Assembly: GCA_029975525.1 (NCBI GenBank)
Contig: JARKOX010000041.1
Span: 1 to 56,209, forward strand
Origin: Prolixibacteraceae bacterium
GTDB lineage: Bacteria; Bacteroidota; Bacteroidia; Bacteroidales; Prolixibacteraceae
Direction: 5' to 3'
DNA length: 56,209 nt
A program made the translations under genes and the position numbers. The first letter of the stretch is position 1, and every line of letters begins with the position of its first letter. Positions 27,051 through 36,492 of the stretch are shown here, piece after piece. The notes under the pieces were generated by a model. That model had not been told where the DNA came from, did no database searches, and saw only the letters and a list, made by a program, of their open reading frames with translations.

Positions 27051-29444
27051 ATGGGTACTGTTCAAAAGAGACGGAGTACACCGGCAGCTGGGAAGAGCCG
27101 GCGTACCCAAAACAGGAAAAAGACAAATTACTGGTGGCTGGCTGTCAGGTTGTTCCTGGCCGGATTGCTGCTGCTTGCCTTTTTTTTCCTGGTTGTTTAT
27201 CTGGGTTTTTTAGGAAAAGTTCCCTCCACCGAAGAGTTAAACCGCATCAAAACGCCGTTGGCTACGGAGGTTTTTTCTGCCGATGGAAAAATCCTGGGGC
27301 GCTATTATGTGGAGAACCGCAGCAATGTGCGGTTTAAAGAGATCTCGCCCAATGTGGTCAATGCGCTGATTGCCACCGAGGATGCCCGTTTTTACGAACA
27401 CCGCGGGATCGACGAGATGGCGCTGCTGCGGGTTTTTGTGAAGACCATTCTGATGCAGGACCGCAGTGCCGGCGGCGGCAGCACCCTGAGTCAACAGATT
27501 GCCAAAAACCTCTTTCCGCGGAATAACCTGGGCGTCTTTTCCGTGCCGGTCAACAAACTGCGCGAAGCCATTATCGCCTACCGGCTCGAACGTATCTATT
27601 CGAAAGAGGAGATCCTGACGCTCTATCTGAACACGGTTCCGTTTGGCGAAAATATTTTTGGCATTGAAGTGGCTGCCGAACGTTTTTTCAGCAAAACACC
27701 CGCAAATCTTACCGTTCCTGAAGCTGCCGTATTGATCGGCATCCTGAAGGCCAACAACTCCTACAATCCGCGTCTCCATCCCGAACAGTCGAAACAGCGG
27801 CGGAATGTGGTGATCGACCAGATGGTGAAATATGGTTTTCTGAAAGCAGAAGAGGGCGAAAAACACAAAGCGGCCCCGCTCAATATGCACTACCGGCTGA
27901 TCACCTACAACCAGGGGCCGGCCCCGTATGTACTCGAACAGTTACGCCCTGTTTTAACCGACTGGTGCAAGTCGAACAGCAAACCCAACGGCGATCCCTG
28001 GAACCTTTACACCGACGGCCTGAAAATTTACACCACGGTGGATTACAACCTGCAGCAATATGCCAACTATTCGGTGCAGGAATATATGAAAAGCCTCCAG
28101 CAGGTGTTCGACAAACACTGGGAAGGCCGCAACCCGTGGGGAAACGACCAGTCGGTGGTAACACGCGCCATGAAGCTCTCCGACCGTTACAGACGGGCCA
28201 GGGCTGCCGGTAAAAATGAAAAGGAGATCCAGGCAGAGTTTGACCAGCCGGCCGAACGGACCCTTTTTACCTGGGACGGACTGGTTCAGAAAAAAATCAC
28301 CCCTCTCGATTCGGTTAAACATTACCTGAAACTGCTCAATACCGGCTTTTTGGCCCTGGAGGCCCACACCGGCGCCGTAAAAGCCTGGGTGGGAGGGATC
28401 GATTTTCGTTTTTTTCAGTATGACCATGTGAATGCCCCCCGCCAGGTGGGATCCACTTTCAAGCCTGTGGTTTACCTGGCCGGCCTCGAGAATGGCCTCA
28501 GTCCGTTCGACTATTTTTCCAACGAAAAGAAGGTGTACAAAGATTACCAGAACTGGTCTCCTGTCAATTCGCACGATGATTACAACGGGTACTATTCGAT
28601 GAAAGGGGCGCTCTCGGAGTCGCTCAACACCGTGGCGGTCGAGATGATCATGCAGACCGGGATTGGCAACACCATTGAAACCGCCCGCAAGCTGGGGATA
28701 AAAGCCGAGCTGCCCCAGTATCCGTCGCTGGCGCTGGGAGCCGCCTCCATCCCCCTGAAAGAGATGGTTTCAGCCTATTCGGCAATTGTCAACGGCGGAC
28801 GAAAGGTAACCCCGTTTCTGCTGGTGAAGATCGAAGACAATGAGGGCAACGTGCTGGCGACCTTCAAAGAGCCCCGGAGCGAAGATCCCGAAATTTCAGC
28901 CGAAAACTGCCGGATTATTGTGGAGATGCTGCGTTCGGTTACCGACGAAGGTACCGGCCGGGCCATCCGGGCGGTTTACGGGGTTCCGGGCGAATTTGCC
29001 GGAAAGACCGGCACCACGCAGGATCAGGCCGACGGCTGGTTTATCGGCTTCAACCCCACGCTGGTAGCCGGCTGCTGGGTGGGCGCCGACGATCCGGCGG
29101 TGCACTTCCGCACCATCACCTACGGCCAGGGCGCTTACATGGCGCTGCCCATCGTTGGGAAATTTTTCAGCAAACTGTATGCGGACCGGCGGTTCGCCGA
29201 AATGAAATACCAGCTCTTCGACCAGCCCGATCCCGAAACCCTCGCCCAGTTGAACGAACTGCCACCTTACAAGGAGTTCATTGAACAGGATCGTGATTTC
29301 GACTTCTTCAATATCTTCCGCAAGCGGGAAAAACCGGCCGACCGCGAAAAAGCTAAAGTACAGGAGCCGGAAAAAGCTGCCGGCAGTCAGGAGGTCCCGG
29401 TTTGGCAGAAGATCAAAGATATTTTCAAAAAGAAGGAGCGGTAG
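27051..29444 (+). CDS. mrcA: Class A penicillin-binding protein (PBP1a-type)
   Basis: A 797-residue bifunctional peptidoglycan synthase. A basic cytoplasmic tail and one membrane helix (about 28-51) are followed by the GT51 glycosyltransferase domain (catalytic Glu near 110 in ATEDARFYEHRG, then GGSTLSQQIAKNLF and RIYSKEEILTLYLNTVPFG). The transpeptidase domain has the active-site serine in GSTFKPVVYLAG near 467, SLN in ESLNTVA, and KTGTT near 651. It polymerises and crosslinks peptidoglycan at the inner membrane. An in-frame ATG at 26895 would add 52 residues unlike the family and lies before the promoter. Confidence 0.92.
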   Translation: MGTVQKRRSTPAAGKSRRTQNRKKTNYWWLAVRLFLAGLLLLAFFFLVVYLGFLGKVPSTEELNRIKTPLATEVFSADGKILGRYYVENRSNVRFKEISPNVVNALIATEDARFYEHRGIDEMALLRVFVKTILMQDRSAGGGSTLSQQIAKNLFPRNNLGVFSVPVNKLREAIIAYRLERIYSKEEILTLYLNTVPFGENIFGIEVAAERFFSKTPANLTVPEAAVLIGILKANNSYNPRLHPEQSKQRRNVVIDQMVKYGFLKAEEGEKHKAAPLNMHYRLITYNQGPAPYVLEQLRPVLTDWCKSNSKPNGDPWNLYTDGLKIYTTVDYNLQQYANYSVQEYMKSLQQVFDKHWEGRNPWGNDQSVVTRAMKLSDRYRRARAAGKNEKEIQAEFDQPAERTLFTWDGLVQKKITPLDSVKHYLKLLNTGFLALEAHTGAVKAWVGGIDFRFFQYDHVNAPRQVGSTFKPVVYLAGLENGLSPFDYFSNEKKVYKDYQNWSPVNSHDDYNGYYSMKGALSESLNTVAVEMIMQTGIGNTIETARKLGIKAELPQYPSLALGAASIPLKEMVSAYSAIVNGGRKVTPFLLVKIEDNEGNVLATFKEPRSEDPEISAENCRIIVEMLRSVTDEGTGRAIRAVYGVPGEFAGKTGTTQDQADGWFIGFNPTLVAGCWVGADDPAVHFRTITYGQGAYMALPIVGKFFSKLYADRRFAEMKYQLFDQPDPETLAQLNELPPYKEFIEQDRDFDFFNIFRKREKPADREKAKVQEPEKAAGSQEVPVWQKIKDIFKKKER

Positions 29445-29570
29445 TGGCTGGCCGGAACATGAATTTCTTGTAAATTCATTCGCTCAAATGGTGCCGACAC
29501 AGGCGTTTTCCTGTAATTTTGAAATTTTGAAGAAGCAGTTTTCTGCTCATCTTTGAACCGGAATATAAAA

Positions 29571-31361
29571 ATGGATAAAAAACAGATCAACTGGCAGGCC
29601 TGGGTAAACCGTTTAGTGGTTTGGCGCTTCGAAAAACTGGGCGAACGTAATTTTATCTACCTGCTCAGTTTTCTGGTTGGAATTTTGAGCGGTATTGCCG
29701 CACTTTTGCTGAAAAAGCTGGTCCACCTTTTCGAAAATCTGCTTACCGACTGGCTGCAAAAAGATACCTACAGCTTTTTTTACCTGGCGTATCCGTTTTT
29801 GGGGATTTTGCTCACCTACCTGTTTGTGCGGCTGGTGGTGAAGGACGACATCAACCACGGGGTTTCCAAAATTCTGTTTGCCATTTCCCGGAAGGGGAGC
29901 CGGCTGAAACCACACAACACTTATTCGTCCATGGTGGCCAGCAGCCTGACCATTGCGTTGGGCGGTTCGGTGGGGGCCGAGGCGCCTATTGTCCTCACCG
30001 GCGCTTCCATCGGGTCGAACCTGGCGCGCATCTTTAAGCTGAATTACCGCGACATGACCCTGCTGGTCGGCTGTGGCGCCGCGGGGGCTATTGCCGGGAT
30101 CTTCAAGGCCCCGATTGCCGGCATTGTGTTCACCCTCGAAGTGCTGATGCTCGACATGACCATGGCTTATTTGCTGCCGCTGCTCATCTCTTCCATCACT
30201 GCCGCCTCGCTTTCCTATGTATTTATGGGCAGCGCCATGGTGATGAAGTTCGACCTGGTCAACGCCTTTTCGGTCAAAAATATTGGCTACTACATCCTGC
30301 TCGGAATTTTTACCGGGATGGTCTCTTTCTATTTTATCCGCATGATCATGTGGTTTGAAGGGCAGTTTAAGCAGGTTGCAAATCCCATTTTCAGGCTGTT
30401 TGCCGGCGGATTGATCCTCAGCCTGCTCGTCTTTCTGTTTCCTCCCCTCTGGGGCGAAGGCTACACCGGCATCGTCAAGATTTTTAGCGGAAATGGCATA
30501 ACCATGCTCGATAATTCCATCTTCTACGGATGGCGCAGCAGTGTTTACCTGTTTATGTTGTTTCTGGTCATGATTCTGGCATTTAAGGTGCTGGCGACCG
30601 CAGCCACCACTGGCGGCGGCGGTATCGGGGGAATTTTCGCCCCGACCTTGTTTATGGGAGCGGTATCGGGATTTTTGCTGGCAAAGGCCTTGAACACCTT
30701 TCTGGGATTGAACCTCCCCGAGGAAAATTTTGCCTTAGCCGGGATGGCCGGTCTGATGGCCGGGGTAATGCACGCCCCGCTCACCGGCATCTTTCTGACC
30801 GCTGAAATTACCGGCGGCTACGGGCTTTTCCTGCCGCTGATCATCACCTCGACCGTGGCTTACCTCACCATCATGCGTTTTGAACCCCATTCGATCTACA
30901 CCAAACGGCTGGCCCAGCAAGGAAACCTGATTACCCACCACAAGGACAAGGCGGCCCTGAAACTGATGCAGGTGCGCAAACTGGTGGAGACCGACTTCGA
31001 AGTGCTTTCGCCCGACGCTACCCTGCGCGACCTGGCCAAAGCGGTTTCGCGCTCGCACCGGAACCTCTTCCCGGTGGTTGACCGCGAGGGATATCTGAAA
31101 GGGATGGTTAAGCTCAGCGAGATCCGTACCCTGATTTTTGAACGGGATCTTTATGATACCCTGAAAATCAAAGACCTGATGTACATGCCCGAGCACTTTG
31201 TTTCGCCCTACGACAGCATGGAACAGGTGGCTGAAAAATTTGAAACCTCCGGGCGTTACAACCTGGCGGTGATCGATCATGGCAAGTATGTCGGTTTTAT
31301 TTCGCGGGCGCGCGTTTTTTCCGATTACCGCAAAAATGTCCAGGATTTTTCAAGCGATTAG
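29571..31361 (+). CDS. ClC-family chloride channel or H+/Cl- exchanger with CBS domains
   Basis: A 596-residue membrane protein with a ClC core (about 25-435) and two C-terminal CBS domains (about 460-590), which usually bind adenine nucleotides. GSVGAEAPIVLTGASIG near 133-149 keeps the gating glutamate (E137), GGGIGGIFAPTLFMG is the second ion-pathway motif, and GLMAGVMHAPLTGIFLTAEI follows. Where E. coli ClC has GSGIP, this protein has NHGVSK, so anion coordination may differ. The ATG at 29571 was preferred to an in-frame TTG at 29553. A near-consensus -7 box CATCTTTG lies upstream. Transport mode cannot be told from sequence. Confidence 0.9.
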   Translation: MDKKQINWQAWVNRLVVWRFEKLGERNFIYLLSFLVGILSGIAALLLKKLVHLFENLLTDWLQKDTYSFFYLAYPFLGILLTYLFVRLVVKDDINHGVSKILFAISRKGSRLKPHNTYSSMVASSLTIALGGSVGAEAPIVLTGASIGSNLARIFKLNYRDMTLLVGCGAAGAIAGIFKAPIAGIVFTLEVLMLDMTMAYLLPLLISSITAASLSYVFMGSAMVMKFDLVNAFSVKNIGYYILLGIFTGMVSFYFIRMIMWFEGQFKQVANPIFRLFAGGLILSLLVFLFPPLWGEGYTGIVKIFSGNGITMLDNSIFYGWRSSVYLFMLFLVMILAFKVLATAATTGGGGIGGIFAPTLFMGAVSGFLLAKALNTFLGLNLPEENFALAGMAGLMAGVMHAPLTGIFLTAEITGGYGLFLPLIITSTVAYLTIMRFEPHSIYTKRLAQQGNLITHHKDKAALKLMQVRKLVETDFEVLSPDATLRDLAKAVSRSHRNLFPVVDREGYLKGMVKLSEIRTLIFERDLYDTLKIKDLMYMPEHFVSPYDSMEQVAEKFETSGRYNLAVIDHGKYVGFISRARVFSDYRKNVQDFSSD

Positions 31362-31753
31362 CGGTTCATGCGTTTGAGCTGCGTGGCATAAAGGGTGACG
31401 AAGAGCGTGGAGAAAATCATGTTCACCGAGGAAAAACCATTGCTTCCCAGCCAGATAAACGGCAGTGCAAACAGAACCAGCTGGGAGAAAACATAAATCG
31501 GAAAGCCGCTTTTTTGAAGTTGCCACATACGAAACACCCCCCAAAAGGAGAGCGCATGAAATACGCCAAACAGCAGGAAATAGTAGGAGGGGAGCATGGC
31601 GGTGGTGTACAGGGAGCTGTATTTCAGGATGAAGGTTTGGGCAGCGTCCCCGAAGATGGAGGCAGCCAGGTAGATCAGGAAGGCTGTCCCGCTGCCTGCA
31701 AACGATAGTAAACAAAGGGCTTCCAGCAAAACCGGACGATTGAATCGGCTCAT
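31358..31753 (-). CDS. Small membrane protein of unknown function
   Basis: I do not recognise the family. The 131-residue protein has about four hydrophobic helices (near 10-32, 45-70, 85-102 and 107-123) and a short basic C-terminus (LKRMNR). There is no lipobox or conserved catalytic motif. Its stop codon interlocks with that of the convergent ClC gene in the shared bases TTAG (31358-31361). A good -7 box precedes it, facing away from glyA, so it is probably expressed alone. Confidence 0.65.
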   Translation of the reverse strand: MSRFNRPVLLEALCLLSFAGSGTAFLIYLAASIFGDAAQTFILKYSSLYTTAMLPSYYFLLFGVFHALSFWGVFRMWQLQKSGFPIYVFSQLVLFALPFIWLGSNGFSSVNMIFSTLFVTLYATQLKRMNR

Positions 31754-31773
31754 TTTTCAACAGGTTAAGTGTT

Positions 31774-31781
31774 CAAAAATA
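31774..31781 (-). promoter_or_regulatory. -7 box of the small membrane protein gene
   Basis: The minus strand reads TATTTTTG, an exact TAnnTTTG match, 20 nt before the ATG at 31753. Confidence 0.5.
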
Positions 31782-31827
31782 ATGACTTTTTGAAAGGAGC
31801 GAAATTTCCCGCCGCATGAAAAAGTAT

Positions 31828-31835
31828 TACCTTTG
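31828..31835 (+). promoter_or_regulatory. -7 box of glyA
   Basis: TACCTTTG is an exact -7 match, 33 nt before the glyA ATG at 31869. It lies over an upstream in-frame start at 31833 and so argues for the later start. Confidence 0.55.
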
Positions 31836-31868
31836 GCTTTCAATTCATTTCGGAAATTTTTACACATC

Positions 31869-33149
31869 ATGAAGAGAGATAATCTTGTTTTTGAAATTAT
31901 TGAGAAGGAGCGGCAGCGCCAGCTGAGCGGCATTGAACTGATTGCCTCCGAGAACTTTGTCAGCGACCAGGTGCTGGAAGCGATGGGGTCGGTAATGACC
32001 AACAAGTATGCCGAGGGCTATCCGGGAAAACGGTATTACGGCGGTTGCCAGTTTGTGGATATGACCGAGCAGTTGGCAATCGACCGGATTAAGGAGCTTT
32101 TCGGTGCCGAATGGGCCAACGTGCAGCCGCACTCGGGCGCACAGGCCAATGCTGCCGTCTTGAGCGTGGTGCTGCAACCCGGCGATACCTTCCTCGGACT
32201 CGACCTTTCTCATGGCGGCCACCTTTCGCACGGCTCGCCGGTCAACTCCTCCGGAATTCTCTACCGCCCGGTGGCTTATCAGGTCAGGCAGGATACCGGC
32301 CAGGTGGACTATGACCAGATGGAAGAGCTGGCCATCAAAGAAAAACCGAAACTGATTATTGGCGGTGCCTCGGCTTACAGCCGCGACTGGGATTATGAGC
32401 GGATGAGAGCTATTGCCGACAAAGTCGGAGCAATTCTGATGATCGACATGGCGCATCCGGCCGGACTGATTGCTGCCGATCTGCTGAAAAATCCCGTCAA
32501 ATACGCGCACATCGTTACCTCCACAACCCACAAAACCCTGCGCGGACCGCGTGGCGGTATTATCCTGATGGGGAAAGATTTTGAAAATCCCTGGGGAATT
32601 ACGACCAAAAAAGGTGAAGTCCGGACCATGTCGTCGCTGCTCGACTCATCGGTTTTCCCCGGACAGCAGGGCGGGCCGCTTGAGCATGTGATCGCCGCCA
32701 AAGCGGTGGCTTTCGGCGAAGCGCTGGACCCCTCGTTCAAGGTTTACCAGAAACAGGTGCAGCTGAATGCAGCGGCCATGGCCAACGCTTTTATCGACCT
32801 CGGGTATCACGTGGTCTCCGGCGGCACCGAAAATCACTCGATGCTCATCGATTTGCGTTCCAAATATCCCGAAATTAATGGTAAACAGGTAGAAGCCGCC
32901 CTGATGCAGGCCGATATCACCGTTAACAAAAACATGGTTCCGTTCGACAGCCGTTCCCCGTTTCAAACTTCGGGAATCCGGGTCGGAACGCCCGCAATCA
33001 CCACCCGCGGCGTGAAAGAAGAGCTGATGCCGGTTATCGTGCAGCTGATCGATGAGGTGATCTCACACATCGGCGATGAAAAATGGCCTTCAATGGTTGA
33101 GAAAAAAGTACATGAACTGATGAAGGATTTTCCGCTTTTCGGCTGGTAA
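31869..33149 (+). CDS. glyA: Serine hydroxymethyltransferase
   Basis: A 426-residue cytoplasmic PLP enzyme that converts serine and tetrahydrofolate to glycine and 5,10-methylene-tetrahydrofolate, the main source of one-carbon units. Motifs are [10 protein letters not shown] near 23-32, [14 protein letters not shown] at 47-60, [10 protein letters not shown] near 85-94 and the PLP-lysine segment [14 protein letters not shown] with Lys222. The start at 31869 gives the standard SHMT N-terminus and follows a -7 box. The gene is single and ends before a hairpin terminator. Confidence 0.96.
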   Translation: MKRDNLVFEIIEKERQRQLSGIELIASENFVSDQVLEAMGSVMTNKYAEGYPGKRYYGGCQFVDMTEQLAIDRIKELFGAEWANVQPHSGAQANAAVLSVVLQPGDTFLGLDLSHGGHLSHGSPVNSSGILYRPVAYQVRQDTGQVDYDQMEELAIKEKPKLIIGGASAYSRDWDYERMRAIADKVGAILMIDMAHPAGLIAADLLKNPVKYAHIVTSTTHKTLRGPRGGIILMGKDFENPWGITTKKGEVRTMSSLLDSSVFPGQQGGPLEHVIAAKAVAFGEALDPSFKVYQKQVQLNAAAMANAFIDLGYHVVSGGTENHSMLIDLRSKYPEINGKQVEAALMQADITVNKNMVPFDSRSPFQTSGIRVGTPAITTRGVKEELMPVIVQLIDEVISHIGDEKWPSMVEKKVHELMKDFPLFGW

Positions 33150-33197
33150 AATCCTGCCAGAATAGAAATGCCGGTTCAGGCCGGTGAGAGCAGACAG

Positions 33198-33235
33198 CGG
33201 TTGCCGGGAGTAGTTCCGGCAACCGTTGTGCGTTT
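33198..33235 (+). terminator. Terminator after glyA
   Basis: A perfect 10-bp stem (CGGTTGCCGG at 33198-33207 with CCGGCAACCG at 33216-33225) with an 8-nt loop is followed by TTGTGCGTTTT. The stem is strong but the T-tract is interrupted. Confidence 0.55.
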
Positions 33236-33307
33236 TAGCCCTGTTCAACGGTTCGTCCCTAATTTTTATGTTCTTTTACGACGTGGCGTCAAACATTTCC
33301 GACGCGG

Positions 33308-33340
33308 TTTGGCAAATGGTTTCAAAAGTGATTACATTTG
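33308..33340 (+). promoter_or_regulatory. Promoter of the DUF1080 gene (TTTG - 21 nt - TACATTTG)
   Basis: TTTG at 33308-33311 and TACATTTG at 33333-33340 match the Bacteroidota -33 and -7 elements with 21 nt between. The ATG at 33408 follows after a 67-nt leader. Confidence 0.6.
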
Positions 33341-33407
33341 TTTTGGGCAGTATAAGCCTGAAGGGCTTGTTACAAGCCTAAACAAAACCTATAAAACAAA
33401 AAATTGT

Positions 33408-34145
33408 ATGAACCGAAATCTATTTTCGTTGCTGACGCTGACTGCAATTTTGCTCACCGCGTCTGCCGTTTTTGCCCAAAAAGCCAACCGCCTGTCGAAA
33501 CAGGAGAAAAAAGAGGGCTGGACCCTGTTGTTCAATGGTAAAAATTTTGAAGGCTGGCGACAGTGTAATGGCACGGAGATGCCCAAAAACTGGGTGATTG
33601 AAGAGGATGCCATGAAAGTTTTCATCGGTGAAGGGAAAAAACCGGGACAAGGAGCCAACGGCGATATCCTTTATGCGCCGAAAAAGTTCCGCAACTTTGA
33701 GCTTTCTATCGACTGGAAGGCCGGAAAAGCCGGAAACTCCGGGATTTTTTACTACGTGCGCGAAGTGCCGGGTAAACCGATCTACTTTGCCGCTCCCGAA
33801 GTGCAGATTCTGGACAACCAGGATGCCTCCGACAACAAAATTGACAGCCACCTGGCCGGCTCACTCTACGACATGCTCCCGGCCGACCCCAAAACCGTAA
33901 ATCCCGCCGGAAGCTGGAACACCGTGGTGATCCGCGTTAAAGATGGCCAGGTTACCCATACCATGAACGGCGTGCAGGTGGTGTCGTACACCCTGTGGAC
34001 TCCCGAATGGGACAAACTGGTGGCCAACAGCAAGTTTAAAAACTTCCCGGGCTTCACCGAAGGAATCGCAAAAGAGGGATACATCGGCTTGCAGGATCAT
34101 GGCTATCCCATCTGGTTCCGGAACATCAAAATTCGCGAGCTTTAA
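33408..34145 (+). CDS. Secreted DUF1080 protein (3-keto-disaccharide hydrolase-like)
   Basis: A 245-residue protein with a signal peptide (about 1-23, ending AVFAQ) and one DUF1080 domain, a concanavalin-like beta-sandwich (EGWTLLFNGKNFEGWRQ near 36-52, NSGIFYYVRE, EVQILDNQ, GYIGLQDHGYPIWFRNIKIREL). DUF1080 proteins include 3-keto-glycoside hydrolases, and many act in the periplasm on sugars. The start was set by the signal peptide and promoter; the open frame extends 80 codons further upstream without resemblance to anything. A HAD phosphatase gene follows after 32 nt, possibly in the same transcript. Confidence 0.88.
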   Translation: MNRNLFSLLTLTAILLTASAVFAQKANRLSKQEKKEGWTLLFNGKNFEGWRQCNGTEMPKNWVIEEDAMKVFIGEGKKPGQGANGDILYAPKKFRNFELSIDWKAGKAGNSGIFYYVREVPGKPIYFAAPEVQILDNQDASDNKIDSHLAGSLYDMLPADPKTVNPAGSWNTVVIRVKDGQVTHTMNGVQVVSYTLWTPEWDKLVANSKFKNFPGFTEGIAKEGYIGLQDHGYPIWFRNIKIREL

Positions 34146-34177
34146 TCAATTGTTATTCTGAAAGAAAATTTTTAAAA

Positions 34178-34846
34178 ATGAAGTTACCTGCTTTTGAGGC
34201 TTTTATTTTCGATATGGATGGTGTGCTGATTGACAGCGAGAATTTTTACACCCGGGTGGAGCAGGAAAACTTCCGGCAGCTGGGCCTGCATATTTCGCAT
34301 GAAGAGCATGTGACTTATCAGGGAACTGCCACCGACCTGATGTGGGCGGCCATCCGTGAAAGACATGGTTTACAACAGCCGGTGGAGGAGCTGGTTGAGA
34401 TGACCAACGCACGGGTGGTCCCCTACTTTCAGTCGTTAGACGCCATTCCGGCGATGCCCGGCATTACGGAATTGCTTGAACTGTTGCACAGCCGCCGGGT
34501 TCCGCTGGCGCTGGCCTCTTCGTCGTATCCCGAAATTATCGAGTTGGTACTCGACAAGACCGGGCTGCGGAAATATTTTCAGGTGGTGGTCAACAGCAGG
34601 CTGGCCAAATCCAGCAAGCCACATCCGGCCATTTTTCTGCTGGCAGCCGAAAAACTGGGCATTTTGCCCGAACGCTGTGTGGTGGTGGAAGATTCGACGA
34701 ACGGAATTCGGGCGGCACAAGCAGCCGGCATGTTTTGTATTGCCTACAACGGCCCCGGCGCCGAACACCAGGATCAGTCGGCTGCCGACTGGCAAATCGT
34801 CTCCTATCAGGAACTGGTTGCTGCGCTCGACGGCAAGGCCGGTTGA
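34178..34846 (+). CDS. HAD-superfamily hydrolase, beta-phosphoglucomutase-like
   Basis: A 222-residue HAD subfamily I enzyme with a helical cap. Motif I is FDMDGVLIDSE (about 10-20), motif II is LASSSYPE (about 110-117), the motif III lysine is in KSSKPHPAIF, and motif IV is CVVVEDSTNGIRAAQAAGM. The family includes sugar-phosphate phosphatases and beta-phosphoglucomutase, and the substrate cannot be told from sequence. It lies 32 nt after the DUF1080 gene. Confidence 0.87.
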   Translation: MKLPAFEAFIFDMDGVLIDSENFYTRVEQENFRQLGLHISHEEHVTYQGTATDLMWAAIRERHGLQQPVEELVEMTNARVVPYFQSLDAIPAMPGITELLELLHSRRVPLALASSSYPEIIELVLDKTGLRKYFQVVVNSRLAKSSKPHPAIFLLAAEKLGILPERCVVVEDSTNGIRAAQAAGMFCIAYNGPGAEHQDQSAADWQIVSYQELVAALDGKAG

Positions 34847-34861
34847 CCCTCTGTTTGAGCG

Positions 34862-34895
34862 ACAGCGCTTCGGAATCCGAGGTTTTTTAGCGCTG
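34862..34895. terminator. Hairpin terminator after the HAD gene
   Basis: CTTCGG-AAT-CCGAGG (34868-34882, one G-T pair) is followed by TTTTTT, a compact terminator for the plus strand. Outer bases CAGCGCT and AGCGCTG could extend the stem into the end of the convergent DUF4252 gene. Confidence 0.5.
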
Positions 34896-35405
34896 GTAGA
34901 GTTTTCCCAGTCCGGACAGGTGGCCGTTTGAGTCGAGTTTCACCTGTTGACTGAGCAGCTCGGGTTTCAGGTTTCCTTTGACGTAGATCAGGGCGTTGTC
35001 TTCGCCGCCAACCAGGATTAACATCTCGCGGATATTCGCCTCGCTGTCTGTCACCCCCACGATGGAAACCTCCTGTTTTTCCTCCCGGATATTTATCAGC
35101 TCTTCGTATTTGCCTTGTTTTAACAGGGAGTGAAACTCCTGGTGAAAGTTGACATTGCGGAATTTATCCGGGTCATCGACGGCTAAGATTTTAACCTTGT
35201 CGATATTTTTGAGCAACTCCTTTTCTTCATTCGAAAGCCCGTCACTCCACGACGCCATATGGATCAGGAACCCGGGAATGGTAATCGATACAATGCCGTC
35301 CTGCCCCGAATAGCGGTGGAAGGCAGTGCTGAGCGTCTGGTCGTCTGAGCAGGAGTTAAGCCCGAAAAACAGGGCAAACAAAAAAGGGAAAACTAATTTT
35401 TTCAT
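34887..35405 (-). CDS. DUF4252 lipoprotein
   Basis: A 172-residue lipoprotein with lipobox LNSC (Cys19). The body has the DUF4252 pattern: VSITIPGFLIHMASW, KNIDKVKILAVDD, EELINIREEKQEVSIVGV and LILVGGEDNALIYVKGNL. This family is common in Bacteroidota, often beside sigma/anti-sigma genes, and has no established biochemical role. Here it lies 73 bp after the ABC importer operon on the same strand and may be read with it. Confidence 0.85.
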   Translation of the reverse strand: MKKLVFPFLFALFFGLNSCSDDQTLSTAFHRYSGQDGIVSITIPGFLIHMASWSDGLSNEEKELLKNIDKVKILAVDDPDKFRNVNFHQEFHSLLKQGKYEELINIREEKQEVSIVGVTDSEANIREMLILVGGEDNALIYVKGNLKPELLSQQVKLDSNGHLSGLGKLYQR

Positions 35406-35478
35406 AGCTGTTCTGGTTATGTTACGGGGATAAGACGTATGAATCGGGCGATCGTTACGGGCAAAACGGGAAAAGTTA

Positions 35479-36492
35479 TTAAATCCGGATCAGCAGGTCG
35501 TAAAGTGAGTCAAATCTTTGCTGATGGCTTCCAGTGGTTAACAGCCAGGTAGTTACCTGCTGGTCGTCGGTTTCGATGGTAATCCGCAGGTCGGCATTTT
35601 CAGCCTGGTTGAGCGAATATCCCCTTCGTTCGAGCGCCCGGACGGTCCAGAGTTGGGTTACCCCTTCCCCCTCAACGGCAACGGTCCCTGCCTGTTTTTT
35701 CCGGAAGAAAAATTCACCGGCGCTGTTGTCAAAACCAATGTGTCCGCTGCTGAAGAGCCGGTCGAGCCAGCCATTGAGCACTGCATCTTCAGGAGCTCCT
35801 TCGAGCGCTTCGTCTTCCAGCAGGATCCAGAATTTGTCCATTTCGCGCAAGGCAATGTTCAGGTCGTGGGTCGAGAGGAGGATGGTTTTGCCGTTTTGCC
35901 GGGCCAGCTGGTGCAGGAGATGAAAAATTTCGTATTTGGTGTTGACATCCAGGAAAGCGGTAGGTTCATCCAGCAGAATAACGGGGGTGTCCTGCGCCAG
36001 CGCCCGTGCAATAAGCGCCCGTTGCCGTTCGCCATCGCTGAGGCGCGTCACCTGCCGGTTGGCAAAACCGCCCAGGCCCACTTTTTCGATTGCTTCCAGC
36101 ACCAGGCGGCGGTCGGCGGCCGAGGTTTTCCCCAGCCAGTTGGTGTAGGGAAAACGTCCGTAGGCGACCAGTTCGGCTACCCGCATGTTCGGAACCTGCA
36201 GGCTCTCGGTAGAAACAAAACTCAGCGTGCGGGCACGTTTGCCCGGCGAAAATCCGGGGAGTGGCTCTCCGTAGTAGCTCACCTCGCCTGCCAGCGGTTT
36301 CTGGAAGCCGCCCAGGGTACGCAGCAGCGTGCTTTTTCCGATTCCGTTGGGACCAATCAGCGCTACCATCTCGCCTTTGCGGGCGGAAAAGGAGAGGTTG
36401 CTGCGCGAAAAAAACGCCTCGCCACTCACCGACGCGTAACCAACCGACAGGTTGCGGATTGCAATGGCCATATCTGGCTGATGTCCCGTCAT
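35479..36492 (-). CDS. ATPase of a FecCD/BtuCD-type metallo-cofactor importer, with C-terminal extension
   Basis: A 337-residue ABC ATPase. Walker A GPNGIGKST lies at 47-55, signature LSDGERQRALIARALAQ near 155-171, Walker B VILLDEPTAFLD, and the H-loop STHD near 207. It powers import of iron-siderophore, heme or cobamide through the adjacent permease. Standard members end near 255-260; here about 80 more residues follow (RRGYSLNQAENADLRITIE...YDLLIRI) with no motif I recognise, perhaps a regulatory domain. The start overlaps the permease stop by 4 nt. Confidence 0.9.
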   Translation of the reverse strand: MTGHQPDMAIAIRNLSVGYASVSGEAFFSRSNLSFSARKGEMVALIGPNGIGKSTLLRTLGGFQKPLAGEVSYYGEPLPGFSPGKRARTLSFVSTESLQVPNMRVAELVAYGRFPYTNWLGKTSAADRRLVLEAIEKVGLGGFANRQVTRLSDGERQRALIARALAQDTPVILLDEPTAFLDVNTKYEIFHLLHQLARQNGKTILLSTHDLNIALREMDKFWILLEDEALEGAPEDAVLNGWLDRLFSSGHIGFDNSAGEFFFRKKQAGTVAVEGEGVTQLWTVRALERRGYSLNQAENADLRITIETDDQQVTTWLLTTGSHQQRFDSLYDLLIRI

